From Devosia elaeis (GTDB taxonomy: Bacteria; Pseudomonadota; Alphaproteobacteria; Rhizobiales; Devosiaceae), in NCBI RefSeq assembly GCF_001650025.1, contig NZ_LVVY01000081.1, positions 55,740 to 119,739 of the forward strand: a DNA stretch of 64,000 bases, written 5' to 3'. Position numbers and translations under genes: made by a program. This document shows positions 18,258 through 28,151 of this stretch, piece after piece (the first letter of the stretch is position 1; each line of letters opens with the position of its first letter). Below the pieces are notes generated by a model. That model made no database searches and had not been told where the DNA came from. It saw only the letters and a list, made by a program, of their open reading frames with translations.

Positions 18258-19790
18258 TCACAGCGGCATGTTCCCGTGCTTCTTCTTCGGCCCCTGTACG
18301 CTCTTGTGCCGGAGCGTCGAAAATGCCCGGATGACCCGGCGCCGCGTCCCGTGGGGCATGATGACGTCGTCGATGAAGCCGCGTTCGGCGGCGACGAAGG
18401 GGTTGGCGAAGCGGGCTTCGTAATCGGCGGTGCGCTGGGCGATCCTGTCCCTGTCGCCCAGTTCGGAGCGATAGAGGATTTCGGTCGCGCCCTTGGCGCC
18501 CATAACGGCGATTTCGGCCGAGGGCCAGGCGTAGTTGATGTCGGCCTTGATATGTTTTGACGCCATCACGTCATAGGCGCCGCCATAGGCTTTTCGGGTG
18601 ATGACGGTGACCAGCGGCACGGTTGCTTCCGAATAGGCGAAGAGCAGCTTGGCGCCATGCTTGATGATGCCGCCATATTCCTGCGCCACGCCGGGGAGGA
18701 AACCGGGCACGTCGACAAAGGTGAGGATGGGGATTTCGAAGCTGTCGCAAAAGCGGATGAAGCGGGCGGCCTTCTTGGATGCATTGATATCGAGACACCC
18801 GGCCAGCACCAGCGGCTGATTGGCGACGACGCCCACCGTATTCCCATCGAGCCGGATGAAGCCGATGAGGATATTGCCGGCATGGTTTTTCTGCAGCTCG
18901 AGGAACTCGCCCTCGTCGGCGACGGTCTCGATGACCTCGCGCATGTCATAGGGCTTGTTGGCGCTGTCGGGGATGATGGTGTCGAGCTTGTCGTCGCGCC
19001 GGTCGATGGGATCGTGGCTGGGCAGGCGCGGCGGCTTCTGCCCGGCGGCGAGCGGCAGGTAAGCAAAGAGGCGGCGGACTTCGAGCAGCGTCTCGATGTC
19101 GTTGGCAAAGGCAGCGTCGGCCACCGAGGAAATCCTGGTGTGGGTCGAAGCGCCGCCCAGCTCTTCCTGGGTGACACTTTCATTGGTGACGGTTTTCACC
19201 ACATCGGGGCCGGTGACGAACATGTAGCTCGTATCCTCGACCATATAGATGAAATCGGTCATGGCGGGGGAATAGACGGCGCCGCCCGCGCATGGCCCCA
19301 TGATGACCGAGATCTGCGGCACGGCGCCGGAGGCCTGCACATTGCGCCAGAAGACGTCGGCATAGCCGCCGAGCGAAGCCACGCCTTCCTGAATGCGGGC
19401 GCCGCCGCTGTCGTTGAGCCCGATTACCGGGGCGCCATTCTGCATGGCCAGATCCATGATCTTGCAGATCTTGGCGGCATGGGTTTCGGACAGCGAGCCG
19501 CCGAAGACGGTAAAATCCTGGGAAAACACATAGACCAGGCGGCCCTCAATCGTGCCCCAGCCGGTGACCACGCCATCGCCGGGAATGATCGTATCGGCCA
19601 TGCCGAAATCCCGGGCCCGATGGGTGACGAACATATCATATTCTTCGAAAGAGCCCGGATCGAGCAGCACGTCGAGCCGTTCGCGGGCCGTCAGCTTGCC
19701 CTTGCCGTGCTGGGTATCGATACGCCGCTGGCCGCCGCCCAGCCGCGCTTCCTCGCGCCGGGTTTCGAGGGCGGAAAGAATATCCTGCAT
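18258..19790 (-). CDS. pccB: Propionyl-CoA carboxylase beta subunit (carboxyltransferase)
   Basis: Transfers the carboxyl group from biotin to propionyl-CoA. The 510-residue product carries both halves of a carboxyltransferase: [20 protein letters not shown] and the acyl-CoA oxyanion region [15 protein letters not shown] in the N-terminal part, then [29 protein letters not shown] and [16 protein letters not shown] in the C-terminal part. Length matches PccB rather than AccD. It is the first gene of the operon and divergent from pccR, with a palindrome in the 118-bp gap. Confidence 0.95.
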   Translation of the reverse strand: MQDILSALETRREEARLGGGQRRIDTQHGKGKLTARERLDVLLDPGSFEEYDMFVTHRARDFGMADTIIPGDGVVTGWGTIEGRLVYVFSQDFTVFGGSLSETHAAKICKIMDLAMQNGAPVIGLNDSGGARIQEGVASLGGYADVFWRNVQASGAVPQISVIMGPCAGGAVYSPAMTDFIYMVEDTSYMFVTGPDVVKTVTNESVTQEELGGASTHTRISSVADAAFANDIETLLEVRRLFAYLPLAAGQKPPRLPSHDPIDRRDDKLDTIIPDSANKPYDMREVIETVADEGEFLELQKNHAGNILIGFIRLDGNTVGVVANQPLVLAGCLDINASKKAARFIRFCDSFEIPILTFVDVPGFLPGVAQEYGGIIKHGAKLLFAYSEATVPLVTVITRKAYGGAYDVMASKHIKADINYAWPSAEIAVMGAKGATEILYRSELGDRDRIAQRTADYEARFANPFVAAERGFIDDVIMPHGTRRRVIRAFSTLRHKSVQGPKKKHGNMPL

Positions 19791-19872
19791 GGCGGGCTCC
19801 CGGATTTGTGCTCTGGGCGACCTTATCGCGCACGCCGCCGCTGCCCAAGACAGGAAAGGGCGGAGCTGCTAC

Positions 19873-19898
19873 AATCACACAATGGTCACTCTGTGATT
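19873..19898. promoter_or_regulatory. Inverted repeat in the pccB-pccR intergenic region
   Basis: AATCACA (19873-19879) and TGTGATT (19892-19898) form a perfect inverted repeat with a 12-bp centre, close to the pccR start. Its place between the regulator and its probable target suggests a PccR operator. Confidence 0.5.
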
Positions 19899-19908
19899 TT
19901 GTGGAGTT

Positions 19909-21327
19909 GTGAATTTGCCCCCGAAAAAGGTGTTTGCCGGCGCGCGGCTGCGGGCGCTGCGGGTTCAGCACAAGCTGACCCAGAGCGAGCTGGCGGCACG
20001 GCTCGATATTTCGGCCTCCTATGTCAACCAGCTCGAATCCAACCAGCGGCCGCTCACCGCCTCGGTGATGCTGGCGCTAGCCGAGACGTTCAATCTCGAC
20101 CTCACGAGCCTCGCCAGTGACGCCTCGGATCGGCTGGTGATCGACCTGCGGGAGGCGCTGGCCGATCCGGTTTTCGGGGAGGCGGCGCCCAATCTGCAGG
20201 AATTGAAGAGCGTGGCCGGCAATGCGCCGGACATGGCGCGCTCGGTGCTGGCGCTGTACGAGGCCTATCGCAAGACCAATGAGCGGCTGGCCAGCATGGA
20301 TGCGGCCCTGTCGCGCGACCCGCAAAGCGGAGTGACGACCGCCTATGAGGAGGTGCGCGATTTCTTCCACTATGCCGACAATTACATCGACCCCCTGGAC
20401 CGGGCCGCGGAGGCCTTGGCCGGGGAATTGGGCGAATTCGGGTCGGAAAGGCTGCGGCGGCTGATCGATTATTGCGCGGAAATTCACAACATCAAGGTCG
20501 TCCTGAGCCCGCCGGCGAGCGGGGAGCGGCTGGTGGAATTCGACCGCGCCAATCGCACGCTATGGATCAATTCCCATCTCGAGCCATCCAGCCAGTTCTT
20601 TCGCATCGCCGCCAGCCTGGGCGGGCTGGAACAGGCGACGCTGTTCGACAGCCTGCTCGACGGCGCCAGCTTCAAGGCGCCCGAAGCCCGGGCCATCGCG
20701 CGGATGGGCCTCGCCAATTATTTCGCCGGCGCGCTGCACATGCCCTATGGCGCCTTCCTCAAGGCAGCGGATGCCTATCGCTTCGATATCGAGGAACTGG
20801 GCCGGGTATTCGGGGCGAGCCTCGAACAGGTGGCACACCGGCTTTCCACCATGCAGCGACCGCGCGAGCGGGGCGTGCCCTTCTTCTTCGCGCGGGTGGA
20901 CGCGGCCGGCACCATCACCAAGCGCCATTCGGCCACGGCCCTGCAATTTGCGCGCTTCGGCGGCGCCTGCCCCCTATGGAACGTCCATCGCGCCTTCGAG
21001 GCCCATGGGCAGATCATCCGGCAATTGGCCGAGACGCCGGACGGGAAAAGCTATCTCTGCCTCGCCTGGAGCCACGAGAAGCGCATGGGTGGGTTTCGCG
21101 GCACGACCAGGCGCTATGCCTATGCTTTGGGCTGCGAAATTTCCCACGCGGGGCGGCTGGTCTATGCCGACGACCTCGATCTGGGCAAGGCCATGTTCGA
21201 GCCGATCGGGATTTCCTGCCGCATCTGCGAGCGCCGCAATTGCCCGCAGCGCTCGGTGCCACCGCTGGCCGCAGGGATTTCCGTGCCGGCGGATCGGCGG
21301 AGCGTCGTGCCATACGAGATCGGGTGA
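19909..21327 (+). CDS. pccR: Short-chain fatty acyl-CoA regulator (ScfR family), PccR-like
   Basis: ScfR regulators sense acyl-CoA and control propionyl-CoA or related assimilation genes. The 472-residue product has an N-terminal XRE helix-turn-helix (HKLTQSELAARLDISASYVNQLESNQRPL, about residues 22-55), a middle region of the M78-like type (LANYFAGALHMPYGAFLKAA; its zinc-peptidase HExxH is not intact here), and a C-terminal DUF2083-type domain ending with GISCRICERRNCPQR. The first possible start is GTG 19909, but GGAG sits only two bases before it; TTG at 19915 fits the ribosome-binding site better. Divergence from pccB supports the PccR assignment. Confidence 0.88.
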   Translation: MNLPPKKVFAGARLRALRVQHKLTQSELAARLDISASYVNQLESNQRPLTASVMLALAETFNLDLTSLASDASDRLVIDLREALADPVFGEAAPNLQELKSVAGNAPDMARSVLALYEAYRKTNERLASMDAALSRDPQSGVTTAYEEVRDFFHYADNYIDPLDRAAEALAGELGEFGSERLRRLIDYCAEIHNIKVVLSPPASGERLVEFDRANRTLWINSHLEPSSQFFRIAASLGGLEQATLFDSLLDGASFKAPEARAIARMGLANYFAGALHMPYGAFLKAADAYRFDIEELGRVFGASLEQVAHRLSTMQRPRERGVPFFFARVDAAGTITKRHSATALQFARFGGACPLWNVHRAFEAHGQIIRQLAETPDGKSYLCLAWSHEKRMGGFRGTTRRYAYALGCEISHAGRLVYADDLDLGKAMFEPIGISCRICERRNCPQRSVPPLAAGISVPADRRSVVPYEIG

Positions 21328-21420
21328 AACGTACATCGGCTTGCGCAGTATTGGCACTCCATTACCTTCCTCTCCCTTGAGGCAGGGCTATCGCACCTGA
21401 GCCGATAATATCGAGGGGGG

Positions 21421-21545
21421 CCATCCCCCTCCCCAACCCTCCCCGCAAGGGGGAGGGTGCAGGGCCGGCTTGTGCCGCCAAAAGCTGCTCCACACTGGAT
21501 GTGGCACCTTCCCCTTGACGGGGGAGGATGGGAGGGGGTGCCGGC
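21421..21545. repeat. CCTCCCC-type palindromic repeats
   Basis: Two units, CCCTCCCCGCAAGGGGGAGGG near 21436-21457 and CCTTCCCCTTGACGGGGGAGG near 21507-21529, lie between pccR and the carbonic-anhydrase gene. Both are close to the units at 15659-15765. Confidence 0.65.
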
Positions 21546-21588
21546 AGGCACGACATATTTGGCGGTTCCCCCTGAGGAGGCCAAGCCC

Positions 21589-22143
21589 TCAGGCGGGGTC
21601 GAAATCGGGCCCGTCCCGCTCCACCGGCTTCATCCCCGCCGCGAAGCGCCGGGCGTTCTTGACGTAGCGATCGGCGGACGCGGCGAGGGCTGCAACGCCC
21701 TCGGCGTCGATGTCGCGCACCAGCTTGGCCGGGGCGCCCATGACCAGGGAATTGTCGGGAATGACCTTGCCCTCGGTGACCAGGGCATTGGCGCCGATCA
21801 GGCAATTCCGGCCGATCTTTGCGCCGTTGAGCACGGTGGCGCCCATGCCGATCAGGCTGTTATCGCCGATGGTGCAGCCATGGATGATGGCGGCATGGCC
21901 GATGGTGACATTGTCGCCGATGACCAGCGGAAACCCTCTATCGGTATGCAGCACGCAGTTTTCCTGCACATTGGTGCGGGCGCCGATGGTGATGGTCTCG
22001 ATATCGCCGCGCGCCACCACGCCGAACCAGATACCAGCCTCGGGGCCGATAACGACATCGCCGACCAGCACCGCATCGGGGGCGATGAAGCCGACATCCG
22101 GGTCGATCTGCGGCGCGACATTGTCCAGCGCGTAAATGGGCAT
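21589..22143 (-). CDS. Gamma-class carbonic anhydrase family protein
   Basis: Left-handed beta-helix hexapeptide-repeat protein, usually trimeric and zinc-binding. The 184-residue product shows repeated [LIV]GxxxxI turns (VLVGDVVIGPEAGIWFGVVARGD, NVTIGHAAIIHGC, NSLIGMGATVLNG), with histidines in VLHTDRG and GHAAIIHG where the zinc ligands lie. Length matches the YrdA/CaiE/PaaY-like group; hydration activity is not guaranteed in that group. It is 10 bp downstream of selO and co-directional. Confidence 0.88.
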   Translation of the reverse strand: MPIYALDNVAPQIDPDVGFIAPDAVLVGDVVIGPEAGIWFGVVARGDIETITIGARTNVQENCVLHTDRGFPLVIGDNVTIGHAAIIHGCTIGDNSLIGMGATVLNGAKIGRNCLIGANALVTEGKVIPDNSLVMGAPAKLVRDIDAEGVAALAASADRYVKNARRFAAGMKPVERDGPDFDPA

Positions 22144-22153
22144 GGAATCCTCC

Positions 22154-23563
22154 CTAGGGCGTTACGCCATATGCATCGCGCATCTGGGCGATCTCGGAAA
22201 GCGTGCTTTCGAACAATGACCAATCGTCGCGCTCGGCAATCGGCGCCCAGATGGCTTCGACCTCGTCGATCAGCATGGTGCGGGGCCGGGCGCGGGCGAA
22301 ATAGGCGTTGTCGAGATTGACGTCGTCGGCCGGACCATAGGCTTCCATGAGATCGGCCACGGGGCGGAAGGCTTCGCTGGCATAATGGTCGGCTGCAGGG
22401 CTGCGCGCGGCGCGTTCGGCGCTCAGCGCCCCACCGCGCCAATCGAAGAAGAATTGCTCATAGGGGGCCTGGCTGGCCGACAGGAAACCGAACAGGGCGG
22501 TGACCAGGGCGCCATCCTGCTCGATATCAAGCGGCTGGAGGCCGAGGCGGCGCAGGATTTGCCGGGGCAATTGCGCACGGAAGGCCGGCCAGACGGTATT
22601 GAGCGCCGGCTCGAGCTTTTCGATGGAAGACAGGGGAAGGAGGCATTCGGCCAGGCGCGTCAGATTCCAGGCGAGGGTGTCGGGCTGGCGGCCGAAGGCA
22701 TAAAGCCCGGTTTCGTCGAAATAGGCGGCGGTGAAGGCGGGGTCGTAGGCCGGCAGGAAGCGCCAGGGGCCGTAATCGAAGCTCTCGCCCGTGATGTTGA
22801 TATTGTCGGTATTGAGCACGCCATGGACGAAGCCGGCCGCGATCCATTGCGCACCGAGCCGCGCCACATTGGCAGTGACGGCTTCGAGGAAGGAAGTCGC
22901 CCGGTCTTCGGCACCCTCCAACTCGGGATAATAATTGGCGATGGCATGATCGAGCAGCTTTGCCAGGTTTTCCTGGTCGTCGAGGTAGGCCAGGCGCTGG
23001 AAAGTGCCGATGCGGATATGGCTGTGGCTGAGGCGGGTGAGGACGGCGGAGCGGGTCGGCGAGGGCTCGTCGCCGCGATAAAGCTGCTCGCCGGTCTCGA
23101 CCAGCGCGAAGCTCTTGGAGGTATAAACCCCTTGCGCCTCAAGCATTTCGGTGGCCAGCACCTCGCGTACGCCGCCCTTGAGCGTCAGCCGTCCATCGCC
23201 GCCACGCGACCAGGGCGTTTTCCCCGATCCCTTGGTGCCGAAATCGAGCAGGCGCCCATCCACAGGATCGATGCATTGGGCGAACAGAAAGCCGCGCCCA
23301 TCGCCCAGATCGGGATTGTAGGTGCGGAATTGATGGCCGTGATAGCGCAGGGCCAAAGGCTGTGGCAGCGAGCCGGGCAAGGGCTCGAAGCGACCGAAAT
23401 GGGCGAGAAACTGCGCCCCGGTCAGGCCGCCAAGGCCGATTCTGTCGGCCCAGCGCCGATCGCAATGGCGCAGGATGGTCTGCGGAAAATCGGCCGGCGC
23501 GACGCGATCGAAGAAGGCGTCGCCCAGATCCTCATGACGGCGGGCAGGCTGGAAATCGGGCAT
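22154..23563 (-). CDS. selO: Protein adenylyltransferase SelO (UPF0061/YdiU family)
   Basis: SelO is a pseudokinase-fold enzyme that transfers AMP to protein hydroxyls, acting in redox stress in other organisms. The 469-residue product has the family motifs LRYHGHQFRTYNPDLGDGRG, FGTKGSGKTPWSRGGDGRLTLKGG (flipped ATP site with the catalytic lysine region), HSHIRIGTFQRLAYL and VHGVLNTDNINITGESFDYGP (the HGVxNTDN metal-binding loop). Start ATG 23563. It lacks the C-terminal selenocysteine of the mitochondrial form, as expected for bacteria. Confidence 0.92.
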   Translation of the reverse strand: MPDFQPARRHEDLGDAFFDRVAPADFPQTILRHCDRRWADRIGLGGLTGAQFLAHFGRFEPLPGSLPQPLALRYHGHQFRTYNPDLGDGRGFLFAQCIDPVDGRLLDFGTKGSGKTPWSRGGDGRLTLKGGVREVLATEMLEAQGVYTSKSFALVETGEQLYRGDEPSPTRSAVLTRLSHSHIRIGTFQRLAYLDDQENLAKLLDHAIANYYPELEGAEDRATSFLEAVTANVARLGAQWIAAGFVHGVLNTDNINITGESFDYGPWRFLPAYDPAFTAAYFDETGLYAFGRQPDTLAWNLTRLAECLLPLSSIEKLEPALNTVWPAFRAQLPRQILRRLGLQPLDIEQDGALVTALFGFLSASQAPYEQFFFDWRGGALSAERAARSPAADHYASEAFRPVADLMEAYGPADDVNLDNAYFARARPRTMLIDEVEAIWAPIAERDDWSLFESTLSEIAQMRDAYGVTP

Positions 23564-23665
23564 GATAGAGCAACGCTATCACGCGCCCGCCGGTTCGTCT
23601 CGTGCAAGCCGGGTTTGCAGCACGCTGTCTGGCGATTGCCACAAAAGCGGCCTATAGGAGAGCGG

Positions 23666-24349
23666 ATGACGCCCCTTTCCGATACGCTCAGCCTTCGCCC
23701 TTTCCACGCCGCCATTTTCGACATGGACGGCACCCTGCTCGACACCGAGGCGGTGTTCCGCGACATCGTCTACGACGTGTGTACCGAGCTGGGCTTCGAG
23801 ATGACCGAGGCGGTGCACCGATCCATGGTCGGCTCCAGCCATGAACGCACCAATCAATTGCTCATCGAGGCCTATGGCGTGGCCTTTCCTTATGCGCTGT
23901 TCGACGAGAAATGCCGGGTGACCATGCGCGAGCGCAGCCATGCCGGCGTGCCGGTCAAGCCCGGGGCGCGCGAATTCATCCTCGATCTGCGCGAGCGCGG
24001 CATTCCCACCGCCGTCGCCACCTCCTCGCGCAATCCCCATGCGGCCCACCATCTGGGCGCGGCGGGATTGCTCGACCTGTTCGAAACCGTGGTGACGCGG
24101 GATGACGTGACCAATCCCAAGCCGCATCCCGAGCCCTATCTGACGGCTGCCAAGCGGTTGGGAATCGATCCTGTCCACTGCCTGGCGCTGGAAGACAGCC
24201 ATGCGGGGGTGCGCGCCGCCCATGCCGCCGGCATGCAGACCATCATGGTGCCAGACCTGGTCGGTCCCGACGCCGATATCGAGGCGCTGGGCATCGCGAT
24301 CATGGAAAGCCTGCTGCAGGTGCACCTGGCGGCTTTTCCACGCGGTTGA
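23666..24349 (+). CDS. HAD-superfamily hydrolase, phosphoglycolate-phosphatase-like
   Basis: The 227-residue product carries all HAD motifs: FDMDGTLLDTE (nucleophile Asp) near residue 18, motif II AVATSSRN, motif III lysine in TNPKPHPEPYL, and motif IV LEDSHAGVRAAHAAG. The cap is helical and of the beta-PGM/pseudouridine-phosphatase type. I use ATG 23666, preceded by TAGGAGAGCGG; the frame is open far upstream only as antisense of selO. Substrate is unknown. It is divergent from selO. Confidence 0.9.
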   Translation: MTPLSDTLSLRPFHAAIFDMDGTLLDTEAVFRDIVYDVCTELGFEMTEAVHRSMVGSSHERTNQLLIEAYGVAFPYALFDEKCRVTMRERSHAGVPVKPGAREFILDLRERGIPTAVATSSRNPHAAHHLGAAGLLDLFETVVTRDDVTNPKPHPEPYLTAAKRLGIDPVHCLALEDSHAGVRAAHAAGMQTIMVPDLVGPDADIEALGIAIMESLLQVHLAAFPRG

Positions 24350-24383
24350 AGAAGTGATTAACCATTCGCGGTAATCGATAAAA

Positions 24384-24403
24384 CCTTACGGAATTCCGTA
24401 AGG
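24384..24403. repeat. Perfect 20-bp palindrome
   Basis: CCTTACGGAATTCCGTAAGG lies 34 bp after the HAD gene in an AT-rich stretch. It has no T run on the plus strand and could be a protein-binding site for the sleB promoter region. Confidence 0.55.
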
Positions 24404-24463
24404 GCTGATTCAGCACAAGCAAAACCTATCCAAATCAAGGGTTTACCTTGGAGCGCCCCTCCA

Positions 24464-24478
24464 TTAACCCTGTCTTAA
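24464..24478 (+). promoter_or_regulatory. CtrA-type binding box upstream of the SleB gene
   Basis: TTAA-CCCTGTC-TTAA matches the alphaproteobacterial CtrA consensus TTAA-N7-TTAA exactly. A CcrM-type GANTC site (GATTC, 24407-24411) lies nearby. Confidence 0.55.
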
Positions 24479-24636
24479 GTCGCTAATGGCTATGGTTAAC
24501 CAGCCGTAAATTTCGACTTCCATCGCGGCCAAGGCTTGGCTAGTGTGCAGCCGCAGTGTGGGGCAACCTTTGGGGCAGCTCCAGAAAAGAGGTCCGCCGG
24601 ATATGGCCGGCAGGGCTCAGGGGTAAGGACGGGGCA

Positions 24637-25527
24637 TTGAGATCGAACCGGCAGCAGATTATCGCGCGCGCCCTTTCGCCGGTTCTGGCCGTTTGTGCGG
24701 CCGCCCTCGTGCTGTTCGTCACCCTCTCGCCCGTTCGTGCCGACACCAATGTGGCGCTGCCCGATCCCGTTCCCGAAGCCATTGCCGAATTGCGGCTACA
24801 GCCGGCGCTGGGCGCCGTCCAGGTGCCGCTGGCGCCGAGCGAGCTGGCGCTGACGCCAGAATTGCTGGCCAATTATGCCGCGCGCCAGCAGGCGCTGCGC
24901 GCCGTCGACGTGACGCTGGCCGGCCCGCAACCCGAACTGACGCCCGACCTGCTGATGGGCTATATCAGCCGCGGCTCCTTCGGCGGCAACAATGCCCTTT
25001 CGGCCATTGCCAGCTTCACCGAGCCGGCACCGCGCCCGCAGCCTTCGGTGACCTCGGACATGCTCGCCACCTATGTGGAAAGCGGCTACCAGCCCATCGA
25101 AAAACGCGTCGAGCTGGCCAATAGCGAGCGCGATTGCCTGGCGCAGGCCATCTATCACGAAGCCCGCGGCGAAAGCGCCAAGGGCCAATTGGCGGTGGCC
25201 AACGTGATCGTCAATCGCGCGCGGTCGGGCAAGTTCCCCGATTCGCTGTGCGGCGTGATCTACCAGAACGCCAATAAGGGCCTTTATCGCTGCCAGTTCA
25301 CCTTTGCCTGCGATGGCCGCAACAATGTGCCGGCGGAGCGCCGCGCCTGGGCCAAGTCGCAGGACCTGGCCCGCAAGGTCTATGCCGAATTCGCGCAGGG
25401 CAAGGAAATCGGCGTGGTGCCCGGCTCGACGCTTTACTACCACACCACCGCGGTGGCGCCGTCCTGGTCCTATACGTTCAACCGCGTTGCGGTGGTGGAT
25501 TCCCACATCTTCTATTCGCCGAATTAA
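24637..25527 (+). CDS. Cell wall hydrolase of the SleB family
   Basis: SleB-type hydrolases act on peptidoglycan as lytic transglycosylases. The 296-residue product (TTG 24637, preceded by AAGGA) has a signal or anchor helix (LSPVLAVCAAALVLFVTLSPVRA), a variable middle region with repeated ALTPELLANY / LTPDLLMGYI / VTSDMLATYV segments, and the SleB domain from about residue 160: DCLAQAIYHEARGES with the catalytic Glu, LAVANVIVNRARSGKFPDSLC, and CQFTFACDGRNN. A GTG at 24556 would lengthen it but adds a non-signal N-terminus. A CtrA-type box lies 160 bp upstream. Confidence 0.87.
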   Translation: MRSNRQQIIARALSPVLAVCAAALVLFVTLSPVRADTNVALPDPVPEAIAELRLQPALGAVQVPLAPSELALTPELLANYAARQQALRAVDVTLAGPQPELTPDLLMGYISRGSFGGNNALSAIASFTEPAPRPQPSVTSDMLATYVESGYQPIEKRVELANSERDCLAQAIYHEARGESAKGQLAVANVIVNRARSGKFPDSLCGVIYQNANKGLYRCQFTFACDGRNNVPAERRAWAKSQDLARKVYAEFAQGKEIGVVPGSTLYYHTTAVAPSWSYTFNRVAVVDSHIFYSPN

Positions 25528-25545
25528 GGCGGAACGGCAGGGATG

Positions 25546-25573
25546 AAAAAGGGCGCTCGTGGCGCCCTTTTTG
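25546..25573. terminator. Bidirectional intrinsic terminator
   Basis: AAAAAGGGCGC pairs with GCGCCCTTTTT around a 5-nt loop. It serves sleB (plus) and pckA (minus), which converge here. Confidence 0.85.
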
Positions 25574-25581
25574 TTTGCCGA

Positions 25582-27174
25582 TCATTCGGCCGCCATCTGC
25601 AGGCGCGGGCCGGCCCTGGGGTCGGCATCGGGGCCGAACTTGTTGAAATTGTTGCGGAATAGCTCGACCAACCTGGTGGCCTGGGCGTCGTAGGCGTCGG
25701 GGTCGGCCCAGGTCCGGCGCGGGTCGAGCAGGCTATCGTCGACACCGGGGACGCTGAGGGGAACCTCGAAGCCGAAGAGCGGGTCGAAGCGCATGTCGGC
25801 ATGGTCCAGTGCGCCGTCGAGCGCGGCGGTGAGGAGGCGCCGGGTCGAGGCGATGTCGATGCGCTTGCCCACGCCATAGCCGCCGCCGGTCCAGCCGGTA
25901 TTGAGCAGCCAGGCCTGGGCCCCGCTCCGATGCAGCCGCTCGGCCAGCATCTGGCCGTAAACCACTGGATGTAAAGGCATAAACGGCGCGCCGAAGCAGG
26001 CCGAGAAGGTGGCCTGCGGCTCGGTGATTCCCCGTTCGGTGCCGGCGACCTTGGCGGTATAGCCGGAGAGGAAGTGGTAGACCGCCTGCTCCGGGGTCAG
26101 CCGGGCGAGCGGGGGCAGGACGCCGAAGGCGTCGGCGGTGAGGAAAACCACGCTTTTGGGGGTGCCGCCGACACTGCCTCTGGCGATGGAGGGCAGGACG
26201 TGGATGGGGTATGCCGCGCGGGTGTTTTCAGTGAGCGTTACGTCGTCAAACGCTGGCAGACTGTTAGCGTCGAGAATGACATTTTCGAGCACAGTGCCGA
26301 AACGGCGGGTCGCCGCGTGAATTTCGGGCTCGGCGGTCGCCGAAAGCTTGACGGTCTTGGCGTAGCACCCTCCTTCGAGGTTGAAAACGCCGTCCTCGCT
26401 CCAGCCATGTTCGTCGTCACCGATCAGCGGCCGGGCCGGGTCGTTGGACAAGGTGGTCTTGCCGGTACCCGACAATCCGAAGAACAGAGCCGCCTCGCCA
26501 TCGGGACCCAGATTGGCCGAGCAATGCATGGGCAGGACGTTCCGCGCGGGGGCGTGGAAGTTGAACAGCGAGAACACGCTCTTCTTGATCTCGCCGGCAT
26601 AGAGGGTGCCGGCGATGACCACGAGATTGCGGCTCATGTCGAGCGCGATCAGGGTTTCAGTGCGGCTGCCATGGCGGGCAGGATCGGCCTTGAAATGGGG
26701 GGCATGCAGAATGGTGACCGGATCGGCATCCGGCGAAGCGGGAACGGCTTCGCCGCGCCGGATCAGCAGGTTGCGGATGAACAGAGCATGCCAGGCGCTG
26801 GGGGTGAGGACGGTGACGTCATATTGGTGGCGCGGATCGGCCCCTGCCAGCAAATCCTGGCGGAAGAGAGCCTGGCCGGCCAGATGCTCCCGGACATCGC
26901 CGAGCAGGCGATCGAAAGCGGCCGGGCTCAGCGCGCCCGAATTGTCCCACCAGACCTTGTCCTCGGTCAGGGCGTCGCGGACGATGAACTTGTCCTTGGG
27001 CGAGCGGCCGGTAAAGGCGCCGGTGCGCACCGAGAGGGCGCCGTCGGCGGTGAGCACGCTCTCCCCCTGCCCCAGGGCCGCCGCAACCAGGGCGGGGGCA
27101 ATGGCGTTGTCGCTCAGCGACGCCGCGTTTCCGGCGAGTTCGTCCCGAAGGGCTCCGTGATCGAACGCAGGCAT
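25582..27174 (-). CDS. pckA: Phosphoenolpyruvate carboxykinase (ATP)
   Basis: Converts oxaloacetate to PEP with ATP, the first committed gluconeogenic step. The 530-residue product has the ATP-type signatures: [18 protein letters not shown] (P-loop, near residue 235), [20 protein letters not shown] and TAYVAG-like downstream segments including [15 protein letters not shown]. Start ATG 27174. It is divergent from chvI; in Agrobacterium and relatives pckA sits beside chvGI and responds to it, so the shared 254-bp upstream region may carry a ChvI site. Confidence 0.96.
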   Translation of the reverse strand: MPAFDHGALRDELAGNAASLSDNAIAPALVAAALGQGESVLTADGALSVRTGAFTGRSPKDKFIVRDALTEDKVWWDNSGALSPAAFDRLLGDVREHLAGQALFRQDLLAGADPRHQYDVTVLTPSAWHALFIRNLLIRRGEAVPASPDADPVTILHAPHFKADPARHGSRTETLIALDMSRNLVVIAGTLYAGEIKKSVFSLFNFHAPARNVLPMHCSANLGPDGEAALFFGLSGTGKTTLSNDPARPLIGDDEHGWSEDGVFNLEGGCYAKTVKLSATAEPEIHAATRRFGTVLENVILDANSLPAFDDVTLTENTRAAYPIHVLPSIARGSVGGTPKSVVFLTADAFGVLPPLARLTPEQAVYHFLSGYTAKVAGTERGITEPQATFSACFGAPFMPLHPVVYGQMLAERLHRSGAQAWLLNTGWTGGGYGVGKRIDIASTRRLLTAALDGALDHADMRFDPLFGFEVPLSVPGVDDSLLDPRRTWADPDAYDAQATRLVELFRNNFNKFGPDADPRAGPRLQMAAE

Positions 27175-27428
27175 ATTTCGTCTCCACTCCGCCGCTCCAT
27201 ATTGGCGGCCATGGCGGGCAAAATAGGTGGCGGTGCCGGCTCCGAACCATCCCGTAAAGGGTCGTAAGACGGAAGTTGCATCGGGCAGAACTGGTATGGA
27301 AGAGCGGCAGAACTGGCAGAAGACTTGGCCCCGCCTTATTTAATGCGTAATTGTCGCCTGCAACGTCGCCACAACACAGCCGGAAGACCGGCCAAGATTT
27401 AGCAGCGTCACGAAGAGAAAGGCAGACC

Positions 27429-28145
27429 ATGCCAAAGATCGCCCTGGTGGACGATGACCGCAATATTCTCACCTCTGTGTCCCTGACCCTGGAAGCGGAA
27501 GGCTATCAGGTCGCCACCTATACCGATGGCGCGTCGGGCCTCGAGGGGCTGACCACCGACAAGCCGGACCTGGCTATTCTCGACATCAAGATGCCGCGCA
27601 TGGACGGCATGGAATTGCTGCGCCGCCTGCGGCAGAAGTCGGACGTTCCGGTGATCTTCCTCACCAGCAAGGATGAGGAAATCGACGAATTGTTCGGGCT
27701 CAAGATGGGCGCGGACGATTTCATCACCAAGCCGTTCAGCCAGCGGCTGCTGGTGGAGCGGGTCAAGGCGATCCTGCGCCGCTCGGCCCCGCGCGAGGGC
27801 GTGGGCGCCGGCGCCGGCGGCGCCGAGCCCGCACCGGGCAAGGCGCTGATCGAGCGCGGCGCGCTGGTGATGGACGAGGAACGCCATACCTGCACCTGGA
27901 AGGGGCAGCGGGTGACCCTGACCGTCACCGAATTCCTGATCCTGCAGGCGCTGGCCCTGCGGCCGGGCGTGGTCAAGTCGCGCAATGCGCTGATGGACGC
28001 GGCCTATGACGACCAGGTCTATGTCGACGACCGCACCATCGACAGCCATATCAAGCGGCTGCGCAAGAAGTTCAAAGCCACGGACGACGATTTCGAGATG
28101 ATCGAGACCCTTTACGGCGTCGGCTATCGCTTCAAGGAGCAATAG
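27429..28145 (+). CDS. chvI: Two-component response regulator ChvI
   Basis: OmpR/PhoB-type regulator of envelope and acid responses in Hyphomicrobiales. The 238-residue product has a receiver domain (VDDDRNIL, phospho-Asp52 in [13 protein letters not shown], Lys in [11 protein letters not shown]) and a C-terminal winged helix ending [14 protein letters not shown] and [16 protein letters not shown] 27429 follows GAAAGG; upstream in-frame codons belong to the promoter. The sensor gene chvG follows after six bases. Confidence 0.93.
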   Translation: MPKIALVDDDRNILTSVSLTLEAEGYQVATYTDGASGLEGLTTDKPDLAILDIKMPRMDGMELLRRLRQKSDVPVIFLTSKDEEIDELFGLKMGADDFITKPFSQRLLVERVKAILRRSAPREGVGAGAGGAEPAPGKALIERGALVMDEERHTCTWKGQRVTLTVTEFLILQALALRPGVVKSRNALMDAAYDDQVYVDDRTIDSHIKRLRKKFKATDDDFEMIETLYGVGYRFKEQ

Positions 28146-28151
28146 GCGGCC

